Source: Rosa chinensis
Taxonomy: Eukaryota > Streptophyta > Magnoliopsida > Rosales > Rosaceae
Direction: 5' to 3'
NCBI RefSeq assembly: GCF_002994745.2
Contig: NC_037090.1
Location: 14,248,001-14,312,000 of the forward strand
Length of the DNA stretch: 64,000 nt
Every line of letters begins with the position of its first letter. Positions within the stretch are counted from its first letter, which is position 1. The notes under the pieces are model-generated. The model worked only from the letters and a program-made list of their open reading frames with translations, was not told the origin of the DNA and searched no databases. The position numbers and the translations under genes were made by a program. Shown here piece after piece: positions 22,047 through 34,412 of the stretch.

Positions 22047-23296
22047 ATATATGTATGTTTTTGTTCTACACACTTTTTATCTTTGTATTTATGTACTCGT
22101 AGCTGAGGGAGCCATACATTTGTAAACTTGTCAATTTTTACAAGTGGGTTCATTAAATCCCCAAGACAGTCAAAATGTAAATCATGTTAGTTCTTTTGTT
22201 CTGTAGTCAATTATTGACACTCAGTCTAAGTGACTAGACAGTGCTCGGTTTTTATCCATACTCAGCAATTTAAAGATCAATTTTCCTGCAGTTTCTTGAG
22301 CAGACATAAGGATTAGAATTCCACTCGGTTTTATGTTTCATTTTTACATCCCTAATGACATGATTGAAACAGCATTTTTTTATGTTCTTGTGATATTTTA
22401 GTTTTCCATTCTACATCTTGGGATCACAAGATGAGGTTTTGTAGTTTTTAATGCTTGCTCCAGTTAATTTAGTAGTTTCTTTCAACAGGAATGAGATTTT
22501 GGAGAACCTCACTTCAATTTCCTAATTCATTTTTATAGACGCAGTACTAGAAAATTATTCTGGTTCTTTTTCCTCTTGTTAAAGAAATTGGTTCAAATTG
22601 TACTATCTTCCTCGGGTTTAACTTGACCAGACACTTACAAACCCAAGAGGAGTAGCCGACTAGGTGAAGCATTGAAATAATTAATAACTCAATCAAAATA
22701 AATAAAGCATATGGAAACTTGAATTCACTTGCAGCATAAACAAGTGGTATATAAAACACTACAACCCTGTCAAGGACAACTGCAATTGATAGATCCAACT
22801 AACTATGCAGAATACAAGAAGCAATACTGACAGGCTTTTTTATGGCACAAAAATGCAGATATTGACAGGATTTCAACTCACATTCACACAACTGTAATAA
22901 GTTGAATACAAACCAGAACTATACCTCGAATAGAAAAAGGTAAAAATGGTTGAAGGGAACCCCTTGGCTGTTTAATGAAAAACCAAGGTAAGGAGGCACA
23001 CTAGGATAATACAGGCTCCTGCTCTATATGTATATTCAAGAAGATGAAAGAGGAGGTAAACATTCCTCCTTTCCTGATGCGACACAAGGAGATGGAATTT
23101 GGACTTTTTATCTGTGATGGTACACAACCTTATATATGACAACACATGAATTGCAGCTAACATGCTTTCAGAACTATGTAGGCGACGTATTATCCCATAC
23201 CTTGTATCTATCAGAACAGTCGCCAGCATTCACAACCCGACAACTTGCAACCAAGAACCACGGTATCCATAATTCAATCTTCTAGGCTCATGTCCA
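22047..23296. other. convergent intergenic, 3' ends of TBC and kinase genes
   Basis: Holds the 3' UTRs of the two converging genes. 22050-22560 is T-rich and probably contains the TBC poly(A) site. Only short chance ORFs; no repeat or RNA gene recognised. Confidence 0.5.
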
Positions 23297-25577
23297 CTAC
23301 CACCATTGAGCTTTCCTTTCGCTGTCCCGCTTGGTTCTAGGGGGAGTACAAGGGGCAAGACGGGAGCTTTGGGGAGGCTGTGTTTCAGGATCATACTTTT
23401 GTGCAGCAAGGTATGTCAAAGCTGTGACAACATCAGCTATAACCGGCCGCATATTAGGCTGCTCCTGAACACACATTGCCGCAACAGCCAGAGCTTGGTA
23501 TAATCCTCTTGCGGGATACTGACCTTGTAACGATGGGTCTGCCATTTGTGAAAATTTTTTCCGGTCCTTGAACAAAGGTCTCGCCTGAAAACAAGAAGCC
23601 ATACATTTGTTAAATACATGACCCAAGTACTTCACCTTTTGAAGAAAAGAACAATGAAACCAAGTAGATGTGTGCTAGCTTAAAAAGACTTCAACAAGAA
23701 TTAAAAGGCTTGTGAAAACCAAACAGGATTTCTTACCCATGCAACCAAGTTCTGCTCTCCTGTAGCTCTAGAATTGTCAATTGCCTTTCTGCCAGTAATG
23801 ATTTCCAAAAGTACTACCCCAAAGCTATAAACATCTGATTTAAGAGTCAATTGGCCTGTCATTGCATACTCTGGAGCACAATATCCGTAGGTTCCCATAA
23901 CCCTTGTAGAAACGTGGGTGTTGTCCCCAACAGGCCCAAGTTTGGCTAAGCCAAAATCAGACAGTTTGGGATGATACCCTTCATTAAGCAATATGTTGGA
24001 GCATTTCAAATCTCTGTATATCACAGGAGGACTTGCTTTGTCATGTAAATACTCTAGTCCCTTTGCAGACCCAGCAGCTATCTTCATTCTTGTATTCCAA
24101 TCAAGTCTTCTCTTACCAGGCGACATATCTGCAGAAAAGCTGATTAAACTAATGTCCCTGAAATATCTTACTATCTGAATATCAAAGAGAACAAGGCATG
24201 TGAAGCTAATGCAACATATACCATGTAAATGATCCTCCAAAGATCCTAAGGGCATGTACTCATAAACAAGGAGCCTTTGATCTCCATCAGCACAATAACC
24301 GAGAAGATTAACAAGGTTAGGGTGGTGAAGCAGACTTAACATCAACACTTCAACAAGAAATTCCCTGTTCCCTTGCAACCCATTACGATCAAGTTGTTTG
24401 ATAGCTACTACCTACACCAAACACAACAAGAAGGAGCAAACTACATGACTAACTACATCAAACACATATTAGATGATCAATCCTGTTAATGCACATGTGA
24501 TACTTTCCAAGATGCTTCAATTTTCTTCTGTTCAATGAAATGATAAAATAACAATGACTATACCTGATTTATACTTTCCAAATGTCCTTTATATACTCGA
24601 CCAAAGCCACCCTCCCCCAAAAGACATTCTGCTCTGAAATTTCTAGTTGCAACTGCCAAATCACGGAACACAAAAGTCTGTGCTGCTATGTGTTCCCCAT
24701 CTTTCGAAGACTCTTTGACACTCAAAGAGGAGTTTGAGTTTAATAATTCTAAAATCAGAAATGGACACAAAAGTAAGAATCTTTGGAACAGGAAGAGCAT
24801 GTTTAGGATTTGGTTCACAATGGGGAAACAAAACAAAAATTATCAAGATCTCAGCAAGACAACAAAGAACAAAATAATAGTGCCTAGTATGGATCAACAT
24901 GAGTAGAATTGTAGAATGCTGCATTTCTACCAAGAAGACAGCTATTAAAAGTATAAAGAGATGCTTCGAGTACTAGCACATGCCCAGAAAGTACTCCGAG
25001 ATCATAAGTAATTCGGGACATGCCATCATAATTCACTTCCACCAATACGTTTTAGCAGAAACCAGTGAGTGGCGAGTGAATTTATACAAGTTTACCAACA
25101 CAGTTCATACTCTATCGTATAGAAAATCTAAGTGCAAATGCAAAACCATAAACAGAATCACTTTCAAGCCAACTTATACAAATAAGTCCTCCCGAAACTA
25201 ACTAATATGCATACTAAACACCAATTAAGATCAATAATTAAGCAATCAAAACCCCCAATTTTTTCCTCTGCACCTTCAAATATCAGACCAAATTACTCAT
25301 TTTTGCTCCATCTAAACCAACCCAGATGAAGAACCAAGAAAACCCATTAACACTAACCAAACCCAGAAATTAGCAAAAGCAAAGATTGATCATTGTGCTG
25401 AAGTTGGATTAAAGCCAAAGAGCAAACTTTCATGTCATAAACATGTAACCAGTAAGCACCTGAAGTGGGTTTGATCTGATCAAATGGCCTCTCCTCTAAC
25501 TCTGTTGAATTCTTCCTTTTCTTCTTGTTCTTCTTTGCTTTACTGTTGGAATTACCAGAACAGGGAATCCAACCCAT
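23297..25577 (-). CDS. PBL7: receptor-like cytoplasmic kinase, subfamily VII (PBL7/CDL1-like)
   Basis: Five exons on the minus strand: 25460-25577, 24564-24748, 24222-24411, 23737-24128, 23297-23584; phases close, 390 aa. MGWIPCSG at the start gives Gly2 for myristoylation and Cys6 for palmitoylation, so plasma-membrane attachment is likely; for this reason I chose the second ATG (25577) over the one three codons upstream (25586). Kinase features: [11 protein letters not shown] loop, Lys in [14 protein letters not shown] catalytic loop, [17 protein letters not shown] activation segment, [12 protein letters not shown] and W/ARP. It is an RD-type Ser/Thr kinase. RLCK-VII members relay signals from cell-surface receptors in brassinosteroid and immune signalling. 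The sequence is closest in my memory to Arabidopsis At5g02800. The symbol is by similarity. Confidence 0.92.
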
Positions 25578-26779
25578 GATTTTCACTTACTCCAATCACT
25601 CTTTCCAGAAGCCAAAAGACTCAAAAAGAGAAAGAAGCAATAGAGAGCAATATCCACAAAGACTAAAAAGATAGAGAATCAACCATTCCAAGCCTCGAAT
25701 AAACCAAAAGCTACAGAACCCACCACGAGCAACACACACTGATAGCGAGAGCTTGCAGGCCTTGTAATAACTTGACTTCGTATATTCTCATCAGAAGTTT
25801 ATAGAAGAAAACACACACACACACCTCTCTTTATTTTATTTTTCCATTTTTATAACGTTTGTCATTTTCTTTTTGGGATTTTATTTCTTCTTTCCGAATG
25901 AACGGACAAGATAATCAAATCTCAGAAACCCAATGCATGTACTTTTATTTTGCGACTTTTAGAAATTTTTTTGATGGTAGGGAGCACGTTCGAATATTAT
26001 AAAAATTGTTTCAGAACTTAGAAGTAGGCACATTTTGGATTTGCACCCACTCTCATTTTTATTCTGTTTTGATGTGGTATATTTAAGACTTGGACCCCAA
26101 GTTTAGGTAAAAGATTCGACCACTCCATTGTTCCTATCCAAGAGATCACTACGTGTGTATATATTCTAGTGTTAATTCTTTGGTTGGGTACGTGGTTTAG
26201 GGTTTAGGTGGTGGTAATGTCGACTATGATTTGTCATTTCTGTGATCCTTCCTCGACTTGTAGAGCTATCCCAGTGAGGAACACAGAGAAGGGAGCTATT
26301 GTTTATGTTTAACAAATCATACTAGTCATTCCAAGCAAACACAACTATTTTTATTTTTTATCGAAAAGTGATTCATTCATCAAATAAGAGTATATAGTGG
26401 CCTCATTAAATCTACTACAACTAGTTGGGAAGAGTATCACACTTCAATTTTAACATCGATTACAAAGACTCATCAATTTAGAATGGGAAGAAGCCAATCC
26501 GGTGCCATTCTCCACCAATATGTAGGAGAAGGCAAACACAACTATTAAAGGGGTTGTTACGATTTAATTATTGGCATAAGAAACCACACAAAATATTGAA
26601 AAATAAATTAGAAGTGAACTATTTCTAAATATATTTGGATAAGTAATAAATCATCACTAAATTTAGAAATTCAACTCCTTTTAAGAACAACTCTCAAATC
26701 GAGTATTGAACATATATTAAGACAATTTGTCAAATTAATTACCATTGAAGAAAGACTTAAAAATTCTACATTTGAATTA
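25578..26779. other. kinase upstream region and intergenic
   Basis: 25578-25860 holds the kinase 5' UTR and promoter, with an AC repeat at about 25811-25825. The remainder is AT-rich without a gene. 26350-26540 has a low-complexity repeat look but no definable ends. Confidence 0.5.
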
Positions 26780-27293
26780 GGGTAAATTTCGCAAACAGTA
26801 CACTAAGTAAAGACCACTAATAATTTTTATACACAAAGTTTCAAACCAAACATTTCGGTACACGAAATCTGAAACTTGACCCACTATCAGTACACAACGT
26901 CAATTTTTGACACCAAAATGTCTATTATGCCCTCAGTTCTTTTTTTTTTAATAATTTTTTTTTCTGTTTTTTTTTCGTTCATTTTATCTCTTTCTTTGTC
27001 CTTCTTCCGGGCTCACTCCTTCGCTTCCAACCCCGCCTTCCTCACCTCGCATAACAGAAAAGAAAAAAATGACTCGAGTCATTTATAAACGAAGGAAAAA
27101 AAATAACAGAAAAAAAAATTATTAAAAAAAAAAGAACTGAGGGCATAATGGATATTTTGTTGTCAAAAATTGACGTCGTGTACTGATAGTGGGTCGAATT
27201 TCAGATTTCGTGTACCGAAATATTTAGTTTGAAACTTTGTGTATAAGAATTATTAGTGACTTTTACTTGGTGTACTGTTTGCGAAATTTTCCC
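26780..27293. mobile_element. Mutator-type fold-back MITE
   Basis: 514 bp, almost entirely two inverted arms (about 26780-26950 and 27125-27293) around a T/A-rich centre. Ends are GGGTAAATTTCGC and GGGAAAATTTCGC. A perfect 9-bp duplication, TTTGAATTA, flanks it at 26771-26779 and 27294-27302. Nine bases is the Mutator size. The arms contain CACTATCAGTACAC and AACTGAGGGCATAATGG-type blocks. No coding sequence. Confidence 0.85.
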
Positions 27294-27302
27294 TTTGAAT
27301 TA

Positions 27303-28385
27303 TGTAAAATGAAATAAGTATAGTTAGTTTGCATAATATGTATGTATAGACTACATTTCAGATATTTGAGCTATTCCTTGACTTTCTAGGTTCCTTCTAT
27401 GGCAGCATATGGTGTGTTCCGCCAAAGTGGAAAAATTGATCCTATCAATGTAGTTTAAACCATAAACTCATCGTGTGTTAGACTTCGGTCGGTGCCTTCC
27501 CATACTCCACCCTCAAATCAAGCCTTTTCAACCGCCTGTAATTTTATGATGGGGAACCTCAACCTCTTATGATATGAATATGACAGCCTCTTAAAGACCA
27601 CAAAGCTGTTTAATACTAAGCCTGAAATTAATCCAAGGTTCACAGAATCTCGACATCAAGCTTAATTAATTACAAAACTGAAAGGGATATATTGGAAGAG
27701 GAATGGAATTGGGAATTTGATACGAAACCTTAAGATACCAGCAACGGCAATGATGCGCAAGTTAGGGACAGGACAATAGGTACCTTCCAAACTATCTTGA
27801 TATTAGGGCAAGATGGGATCAACAAATCAAACGTATCCAAGTCAATTCTGGGTCCAAATTTAATCATAAAAAAAAGGTCATTGTTCCCACAAACTTTTTT
27901 GGACCACGTTGATTTAGAGTTTTTTTTTTTGGAGAAAACATTGATTTAGAGTTTAGAGATACCATAATTCAGAGTTCAGATAAACTCTGTTTAGACTTTT
28001 TAGAGTGCTTTTGATGGAAAGCCTTTTTTTTTTTTTTGATGGAAAGCTTTTGAAAGAAGTGCAAAAGTGGATTTTGTATTAGGCTCTAAATGTAAGTACA
28101 GGTGTCCTCCTTAATTCACTGAGGTGTGTAGAATATTTATGTGCTCAAATTAAAATATAACTATAACTAGTTAGTTACGTATTAACTTCTACTTTAACAG
28201 AATTTCTAACTCTCAAGTTAAATTATTTATCTTCTTTAGTTTAAATAGTTAGATTTTTTTAGCTAAAGTTAAATTTAGTTTGTATTTATCTAGTCTTTTA
28301 AAGATCAAATTTAGCCTAAAATTAATTAAATTTAAATTTAAATTTTAAAATAAGTATTCTATTGGAGATGTCTTTATGAACCAAA
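27303..28385. other. intergenic, nothing recognised
   Basis: AT-rich sequence with T runs (27920-27930, 28024-28038). No gene, repeat boundary or RNA gene supported. Confidence 0.4.
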
Positions 28386-28698
28386 TTAACACAAATAATT
28401 TCTCTGGTGAGCGTTCCTTTGAGAGCGCTGTTGTTCTCCCCTACCTACCGTTCTGCTAGGGTTCGGGAGCGTCGTTGTTTTTCTGTCGTCAAGCCCCTGC
28501 ACCTTCTCCATTTTCATGGAGCTAGCTCTTTTCAGGCCTTGGCCTTTTCTTGAAGAGCTCGTTCTTCTTGGAGGCATGGTTGTGTCGGCGTGCACCAGTT
28601 GTTTTGGGTTGGAGGACAGCGGATCGATGTACTTCAATGAGGGCGGTGATTGGTGAAGGTGGTTGTTGGTATGAATGGAATCCAAGTCGAGAGGTGGG
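28386..28698. other. GC-rich segment, left half, split by LTR insertion
   Basis: Noticeably more GC-rich than its surroundings. Its composition resumes at 31232-31530 on the other side of the LTR-like element, so the two halves may once have been continuous. I do not recognise a protein; a LINE 5' region or gene fragment is possible. Confidence 0.35.
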
Positions 28699-31231
28699 TG
28701 TCACGCCCCTGATTTTTAACACAAATAAAAATCGATATATAATCTCATAATTATACATGTGTGATGGTTCAACAATCAATACAAAATACCTGGAAAACTT
28801 TTTCCCTTTAACCAAATATATATTGATGCCCTGAACCCACTATGTCAATATTGACCTGCTCCCTAGAGTCATAGATTACATATGCTTACGAATTAAATTG
28901 TCACCACAAAATAAAACGTAAATGCTCCTCAGAGCTTACTACACAATGGAAGTCTTTATCAACAGTAAAGTCACAAAAATGGCTTCCTACCTTAAAGCTG
29001 CAAAAATGCTACCTCAACTTCAGCCATGATTATCCTGACCTGCAGGATTAACTCTTACACCATTGAATAGTGCACCGGTTGCCACACAACAAACTCGGTA
29101 AACTTATGAAAACTCGTATGAGTAACTCAAAACAACCACAAATCAACTCACACTAAAACTAAGGAAAACAACTCACGCCTTGATCTCCTTACCAACACAA
29201 AATAAAGGAAAGCAACTCACTCTTTGATTCATTTCAAAACGTAAACAAAGAAAGCAACTCACTCCTTAGTTTCTATCAGTACGAAATAAAGAAAGCAACT
29301 CACACCGATTTCTTCTAAATCGTAAATAAGGAAAACAACTCACTCTTTGATTCCTTAAACACAAATTAAAGAAAGGAACTCACACCTTGATTTCTTTCAA
29401 ATCATGAAATAAAGAAAGCAACTCACATATTGATTTCTTTCAAATCATATATAAGGAAAGCAACTCACTCCTTGTTTCCTTAAAACACAAACTCATGACT
29501 TAGATATAACCTCACTCCGTTACTCCATGAATTACACTGGCAGACAAACTAGAGCTCTAACTGAAATCGTAACCACTCGTCTGGCCAAAGACGTGATTAC
29601 TCGATATACTGCCTAAGGTCACCATTCGACCTTAATTCCTCGGACCTCTCAGTACCTCGGAATAAAACATTAAAGAAGTCGCACAAGACTCAATATGTTA
29701 CACAAATCTCAATACTTTTCAAAACAATAGAAATCAACATTTCCACAATCATTTGTTTTCCAAAAAGCCACAACCCAAAACAATAAAAAGCACCATTCAT
29801 GCATATTGTTTTCATCAATCAACAAAATCCACAAATACATATATATTTCACGTAAATATATATACGTAGTCATTCACTCAGAACTACCTACTAATACCAA
29901 CTATAGTTTGCAGTTAAATGAATAACTCCCAAAACAATAAAGGTAACTCCATTCGTAAATGAACATTGTGAGATTACTCACCTCGAAATTCTCGTTGCCT
30001 CTTCAATACAGAACAAAGCAGCTCAACCAAAAAATAACCGTCCAAGAATACTTCGTCAAGTACCTAATCACATACGGTCTCAATTAACTTAGTAACGAAT
30101 CACAAAAGATTTAAGTTCGAAACCCCCGTTTTGAACTAAAATCCCCAAAAGTGACTCCAATCGAGGCGAAACCACATCTGAGACCACCCAATGTCTTCGG
30201 AATACTTCTATGATCGATATGTCAAAACCATAAGTCGATCAAACACTCAAATCCTCACGGATCGAATCATTGAACGGTCCAAAACCATAAAAATCACAAC
30301 ATATTCATACGATCTCCAAAAATTACGTATTATATATCGAAACGCTCGTATCGACGAGTAGATGATATATAAAACCACCTCAACCACCACAAGTGAAAAC
30401 TCAAAATCAGATTAATTCAACCGTCCAAAATGTCAAGAACACCAAATAGAATAATTTTAAAACCCTTTAATACTTGGGGTTCAAGCCAACTCGGCCTAGA
30501 TCGCATCCACAAGCTGTCGTGAACTGTTCACAGTGAGTTGATCTGATTCCAAAGTGAATCGATCAAAACTAACACCATGGATCCCTTGAGGAGGCTTCTA
30601 CGAACTCAAAACAGGAAGCTTGAAGTCGTGACATCACTGGAGCTAAGATTTCCGACCGGGTCCTACTGCACTCGGGTTTGTAGTCTTCCAGCACCGTACA
30701 CGTTGAAAATCAATGCTAAAGGATGCCATAGGGAGGAGCGCACGGTGGGGGCGAAGAAGTTGACCAAGTTTCACCGCCGGAGGTCGCCGAAAAAGCCGGG
30801 TCAGGTTGGCCGGGTCCGGGTCAGGTCATGCGGCTGATGAGAGAGAACGGAGAGTTTGAAAGCTTTCCAGTTTTGGAAACTTCCAAAAATAAAAATGGAA
30901 ATTTCCGAAAACAGAAACCCGTATATATAGAATTTTCTAATTTTTCAAACGCTCATAACTTTCTCATACGAACTCCGATTTTCGCATTTCACATGTCCAC
31001 TAACTCGTATTGACATGCTCTACGACTTTTGTGAAGGAAGTTTTTGGAGAATCTCAACGCATCAAAAGTCAACCTTGAACCCCCCCTAAATCCACACTTT
31101 TCGAATAATTGTTCGACCAAAATTAATTTCACTTCACAAACAACGTACCAATTAAGAAAAATACTTATAATTCTTACAACTGGTCCATTATTAATTATTA
31201 AAATTAAATAACGAAAATTCAGGTCATCACA
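28699..31231 (-). mobile_element. probable solo LTR, Ty3/gypsy chromovirus-like
   Basis: 2533 bp. Read on the minus strand it starts TGTGATGACCTGAATTTTCG and ends ATCAGGGGCGTGACA, an end pair frequent in plant Ty3/gypsy LTRs. No pol sequence is present. The flanks GTGGG and ATGAG match at three of five positions, so the target duplication is degraded or the ends are slightly off. It contains a minisatellite at 29161-29490 and a GC-rich patch (30570-30840) whose 86-codon ORF I do not regard as a gene. Confidence 0.55.
29161..29490 (+). repeat. minisatellite, about 8 units of 40-45 bp
   Basis: The core AAGGAAAGCAACTCACTCC recurs near 29161, 29206, 29246, 29286, 29328, 29371, 29411 and 29453. 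Each is followed by TTGATTTCTTT- or TTGATTCCTT-like spacer and an AAATCATAAATAA-like stretch. Unit copies are diverged. Confidence 0.8.
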
Positions 31232-31854
31232 ATGAGCTCAGTGGTTCTCTTCTGCCGCATTCTGTGGCGGCCTATTGTGGGGAGCGGGTGGTAGATGAGT
31301 ACAGTTGTGCCGGAGCCGATGAGGTTTTGGTTATGAGGTAATGGGATTTAGATTCCATGATTGCAGAGCCAGTGGCAGGGTTGGGATGTCCCCGCTGGCA
31401 ATGGTCATAGGTGTTGTGACCTAGGTTTTTGATCTTGGTCTGGGTTTGTTACCGAATCTAAATTTGGGATCAATGTGGGCCTTGGGTCTAGGATCCGACC
31501 CAATCTTTATGTTGGGCTTCTTTTAAAAAAAGTTTGGTTTTGGGCCCTTGATCGTTATTAGTATTGAATTCGAGACCTGAATTTATGGTATTTGTTTGTA
31601 AAGGATCATCTTCCAACATGGCCACGTTCTGACACTCTTGCTAACTTCGATCTTTTGATAGAAGATTGCCCTCTGTTCCTCGCAAAATTGATTTTTGTCA
31701 TCTTGTGCATTGGATATGCATGGATAGTCATACCAATCCATAGCTGTCTGGCAACAATCCGCAGTGATAAGTGAACAGTTGAGATGCCGATATGTGATCG
31801 AACAATGGGTTCAACAAAGGATCCCTTAAAATGACCAAAGAAACGGGACCCTTA
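31232..31854. other. GC-rich segment, right half, then intergenic
   Basis: 31232-31530 is GC-rich non-coding sequence of unknown origin (see 28386-28698). 31760-31800 resembles an arm of the MITE at 8569-8934. Confidence 0.35.
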
Positions 31855-32335
31855 CGCCTCGTTTGGTCAGCGGAAATGAAAGTAATTTCATTGTCTTTCC
31901 CATGGGAAGGGAAATAAATTTTTGAAGAACTTTCCATTTCAATGTTTGTTAACATAAGAAAAATTATTCAAAAAGTTGTTAAAAAGTTTGTAATTAATGC
32001 AATAAAATAATGTGTTGTGAGTAATAAATGCAAGGAAAGAATAAGGGAAAGTGATTAGGAAATGAATCTTGTTTCTTTCTTGCATTTGGGATACAAAAGA
32101 AAATGAAATATTTTCCTGAATGAAGGGAAAATAAAAGGGCCCTTCCCCTTCCAAGGATCAAGATCCTCTCCTAAGCACCTTCTCCTCCTAACCTGCTTAA
32201 GTTTTTCACTAGATTTTGACACGTAGCTATAATGAATCTAATGGTCTGCGATTTTTAGTTTATCATTTTTTTTCTATCCCCTATTCTTCTCTTCCTTCTC
32301 GCGCAGTCCCTTTTTGTCCTTCCAATTCTTCTTCT

Positions 32336-34412
32336 TGATAGGAGCATTTTAATGTGATATTTTAATAGTTAATTCCTCACATTTTGCTTAGTTAATTCCT
32401 TAACTGAATCGATTTTTAATTCAATTTCTATTTTTAGGTACATTGGAGTAGATGAAGGTGAAATGAGCGTTAGGTCCATAATTACCTGGAAATGATGGAG
32501 AAAAATGGAAATGTACTAAAAGATCAATTTTACACATATTCCTACTCCGGCTAGGAGAAATCAAACCAAGCAAAGAAGAAGGAGCGGCCGCCTGACCAAA
32601 TGAACTTCAAATGAGCTGAAACCTTCCAGATCCATTCTAGATACCCAAAGGATCATTTCTTATGAAGAGTGCCAGAGCAAAATATGAGTGGAAGGCCTTC
32701 AAACAATCAGCCCAATTTTCTACAGAAGCAAAACTGGAAAACTGGACCTGTAAGAGGTCCAGCAGCATTTCTGGCCCAACCACATGGATTGAAGCTCTAA
32801 AAATTGATCAGGATGATCTACACTCATAGAGGAACATTTGATATGAAGAAATCGGAGGCCCAATATGAAGTTTTGATGGAGAAATAATTGAAGAAATAAA
32901 AGGGCAGAAATTCACCTCCAAATCTGCTAACAACCTTTGTCAAACTTGGAGAGGAAAATCATTCCTAATTGAGAAAAAGATAAGCAAGTTGCAAGCAAGT
33001 GGAAAATCTTGAGGAGGAAAATCAAAGTTGCAAGCAAGTGGAAAATCTTGAGGAGGAAAATCAATTCAAGTTGAACAAGTGATAAACAAGTGAGAAGATT
33101 TTTTTTTACAAATTTGTCTAACATATCTAGCCCTTCATTTATGTTCATCTCCACCCTCCATTCATCATTTTTTGGGCTATAAATACACTTCTCCTCTCAC
33201 TCTCAAAAACATCTTCCTTCATCCATCTCATCTTCTTTGTCTCTCCATTTCCTTTCCATTTTTCTCTCCATTCTCTAGTTTTAAGTTTCTGCATTTTTAA
33301 GCAAAGAGAAGAAGAGAAGAAGAAGTCATGAAGCCTCCTAGCCGTCATCATCCACCTTGTGCCGTGATAGTGAAGTCTTGCTTTAAAGATTCAAGATCAA
33401 TGTCTCAAGCTCTTCATCATCCACTCCCTTCATGGTGTAATTCTATCTTTTTCCTTGTAATTTCTTTTGGTTTTCTTTATTTAGATTTGTAGAACTATGA
33501 ATTCTAGTTAACAAATAATGTTAAGGGCAAAGTTTAAAACCCGTTTATATGTTTTGAGATAAAGTTGTGATTTCTATATGTTGATTCTTATGTTGCTTTA
33601 TGATTAATTGAGAATTTTCAGATTCATATATTGTGATTCAAGAGTTGCTTATGTGAGTTTGTTTAATTAAATTTGCGTTATAGATAACTTTTGTATTTTA
33701 ATCTTATGTGGTTGCAAACACGTAGGGTTTTGATATGAATGGTGGTAGGTTTAAGAACATGAAATCGACTTTTCGTTTTGTGTAAACTTGAATCAAAGTA
33801 GTAAAGGTTTTGTGCAAAGACCGAATTTAATTAAAGAGGATTGCAATTAGGTGGACTTTTCCATATTAAGTTGTACACTTGAGTTGATAGCCTTTCTCTA
33901 TGTGTAATGCGTTAAACATGACATGATTGACTAGCTTTCTAGGGTTTGATTGCATGTTTAATAGGATTAATCTAGGTGTCTTCGCTTAGGTTAATTAGCA
34001 TTGAAAAGTAAAAAAATGGGAATTCATTTGCTTTCGAATGATTCACATGATCAACTCCTCTCTCATGACTTAGATGAACAATATTAGGGTTTGAATCAAT
34101 TTTAATCATATGTTTCGGTTTTTTATCTTTGTTCTCTCACTCCATTTGTATTTTTATGTTTTTGCATTTTAATTATTTTGTTAACTTAGTTTTATTTTCG
34201 AAAAAACCAAAAACAAAATCCCCCCCTTTTTCGTAAATAATGTTTATACTTGTGAATATCTTTGTGAATATTATACTTTGTTTTAATTTTAATTGTTTAA
34301 TTGTTTGACAATGACAGGTGTACCCTCAATCCCCAGAATAGAACGATCCCTACTTACTTATACTACTAACGACATTTCAGGGTTAAATTATGCGCTTGCT
34401 TTGAGCGCGTCA
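32336..34412 (+). mobile_element. solo LTR, Ty3/gypsy Tat/Athila-like
   Basis: 2077 bp from TGATAGGAGCATTTTAATGT to GAGCGCGTCA, with a perfect 5-bp duplication CTTCT at 32331-32335 and 34413-34417. A TATA box in GGGCTATAAATACAC (about 33173-33187) marks the LTR promoter. GAACGATCCCTACTTACTTA near the 3' end and the GCGCTTGC ending are of the type seen in plant Tat/Athila LTRs. No internal domain remains, which is the expected result of LTR-LTR recombination. A 39-bp tandem duplication lies at 32986-33063. Confidence 0.8.
32986..33063 (+). repeat. 39-bp tandem duplication inside solo LTR
   Basis: Units 32986-33024 and 33025-33063 are identical (AAGTTGCAAGCAAGTGG...GAAAATCA). Confidence 0.9.

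Noticed and set aside
25578..25586. Three extra N-terminal codons (MKI) for the kinase
   Set aside because: Starting at MGWIPCSG exposes Gly2 for myristoylation, which the family needs for membrane location.
28386..28685. 99-codon open frame (-) in a GC-rich patch
   Set aside because: Low complexity (Ser/Arg/Pro-rich), no known domain, and the patch continues beyond a transposon insertion as non-coding sequence.
29161..29490. CRISPR-like array
   Set aside because: Units are diverged and fused without distinct spacers, in a plant LTR; it is a minisatellite.
30577..30837. 86-codon open frame (+) inside the LTR-like element
   Set aside because: A GC-rich segment of the LTR. LTRs of this type do not normally encode proteins here.
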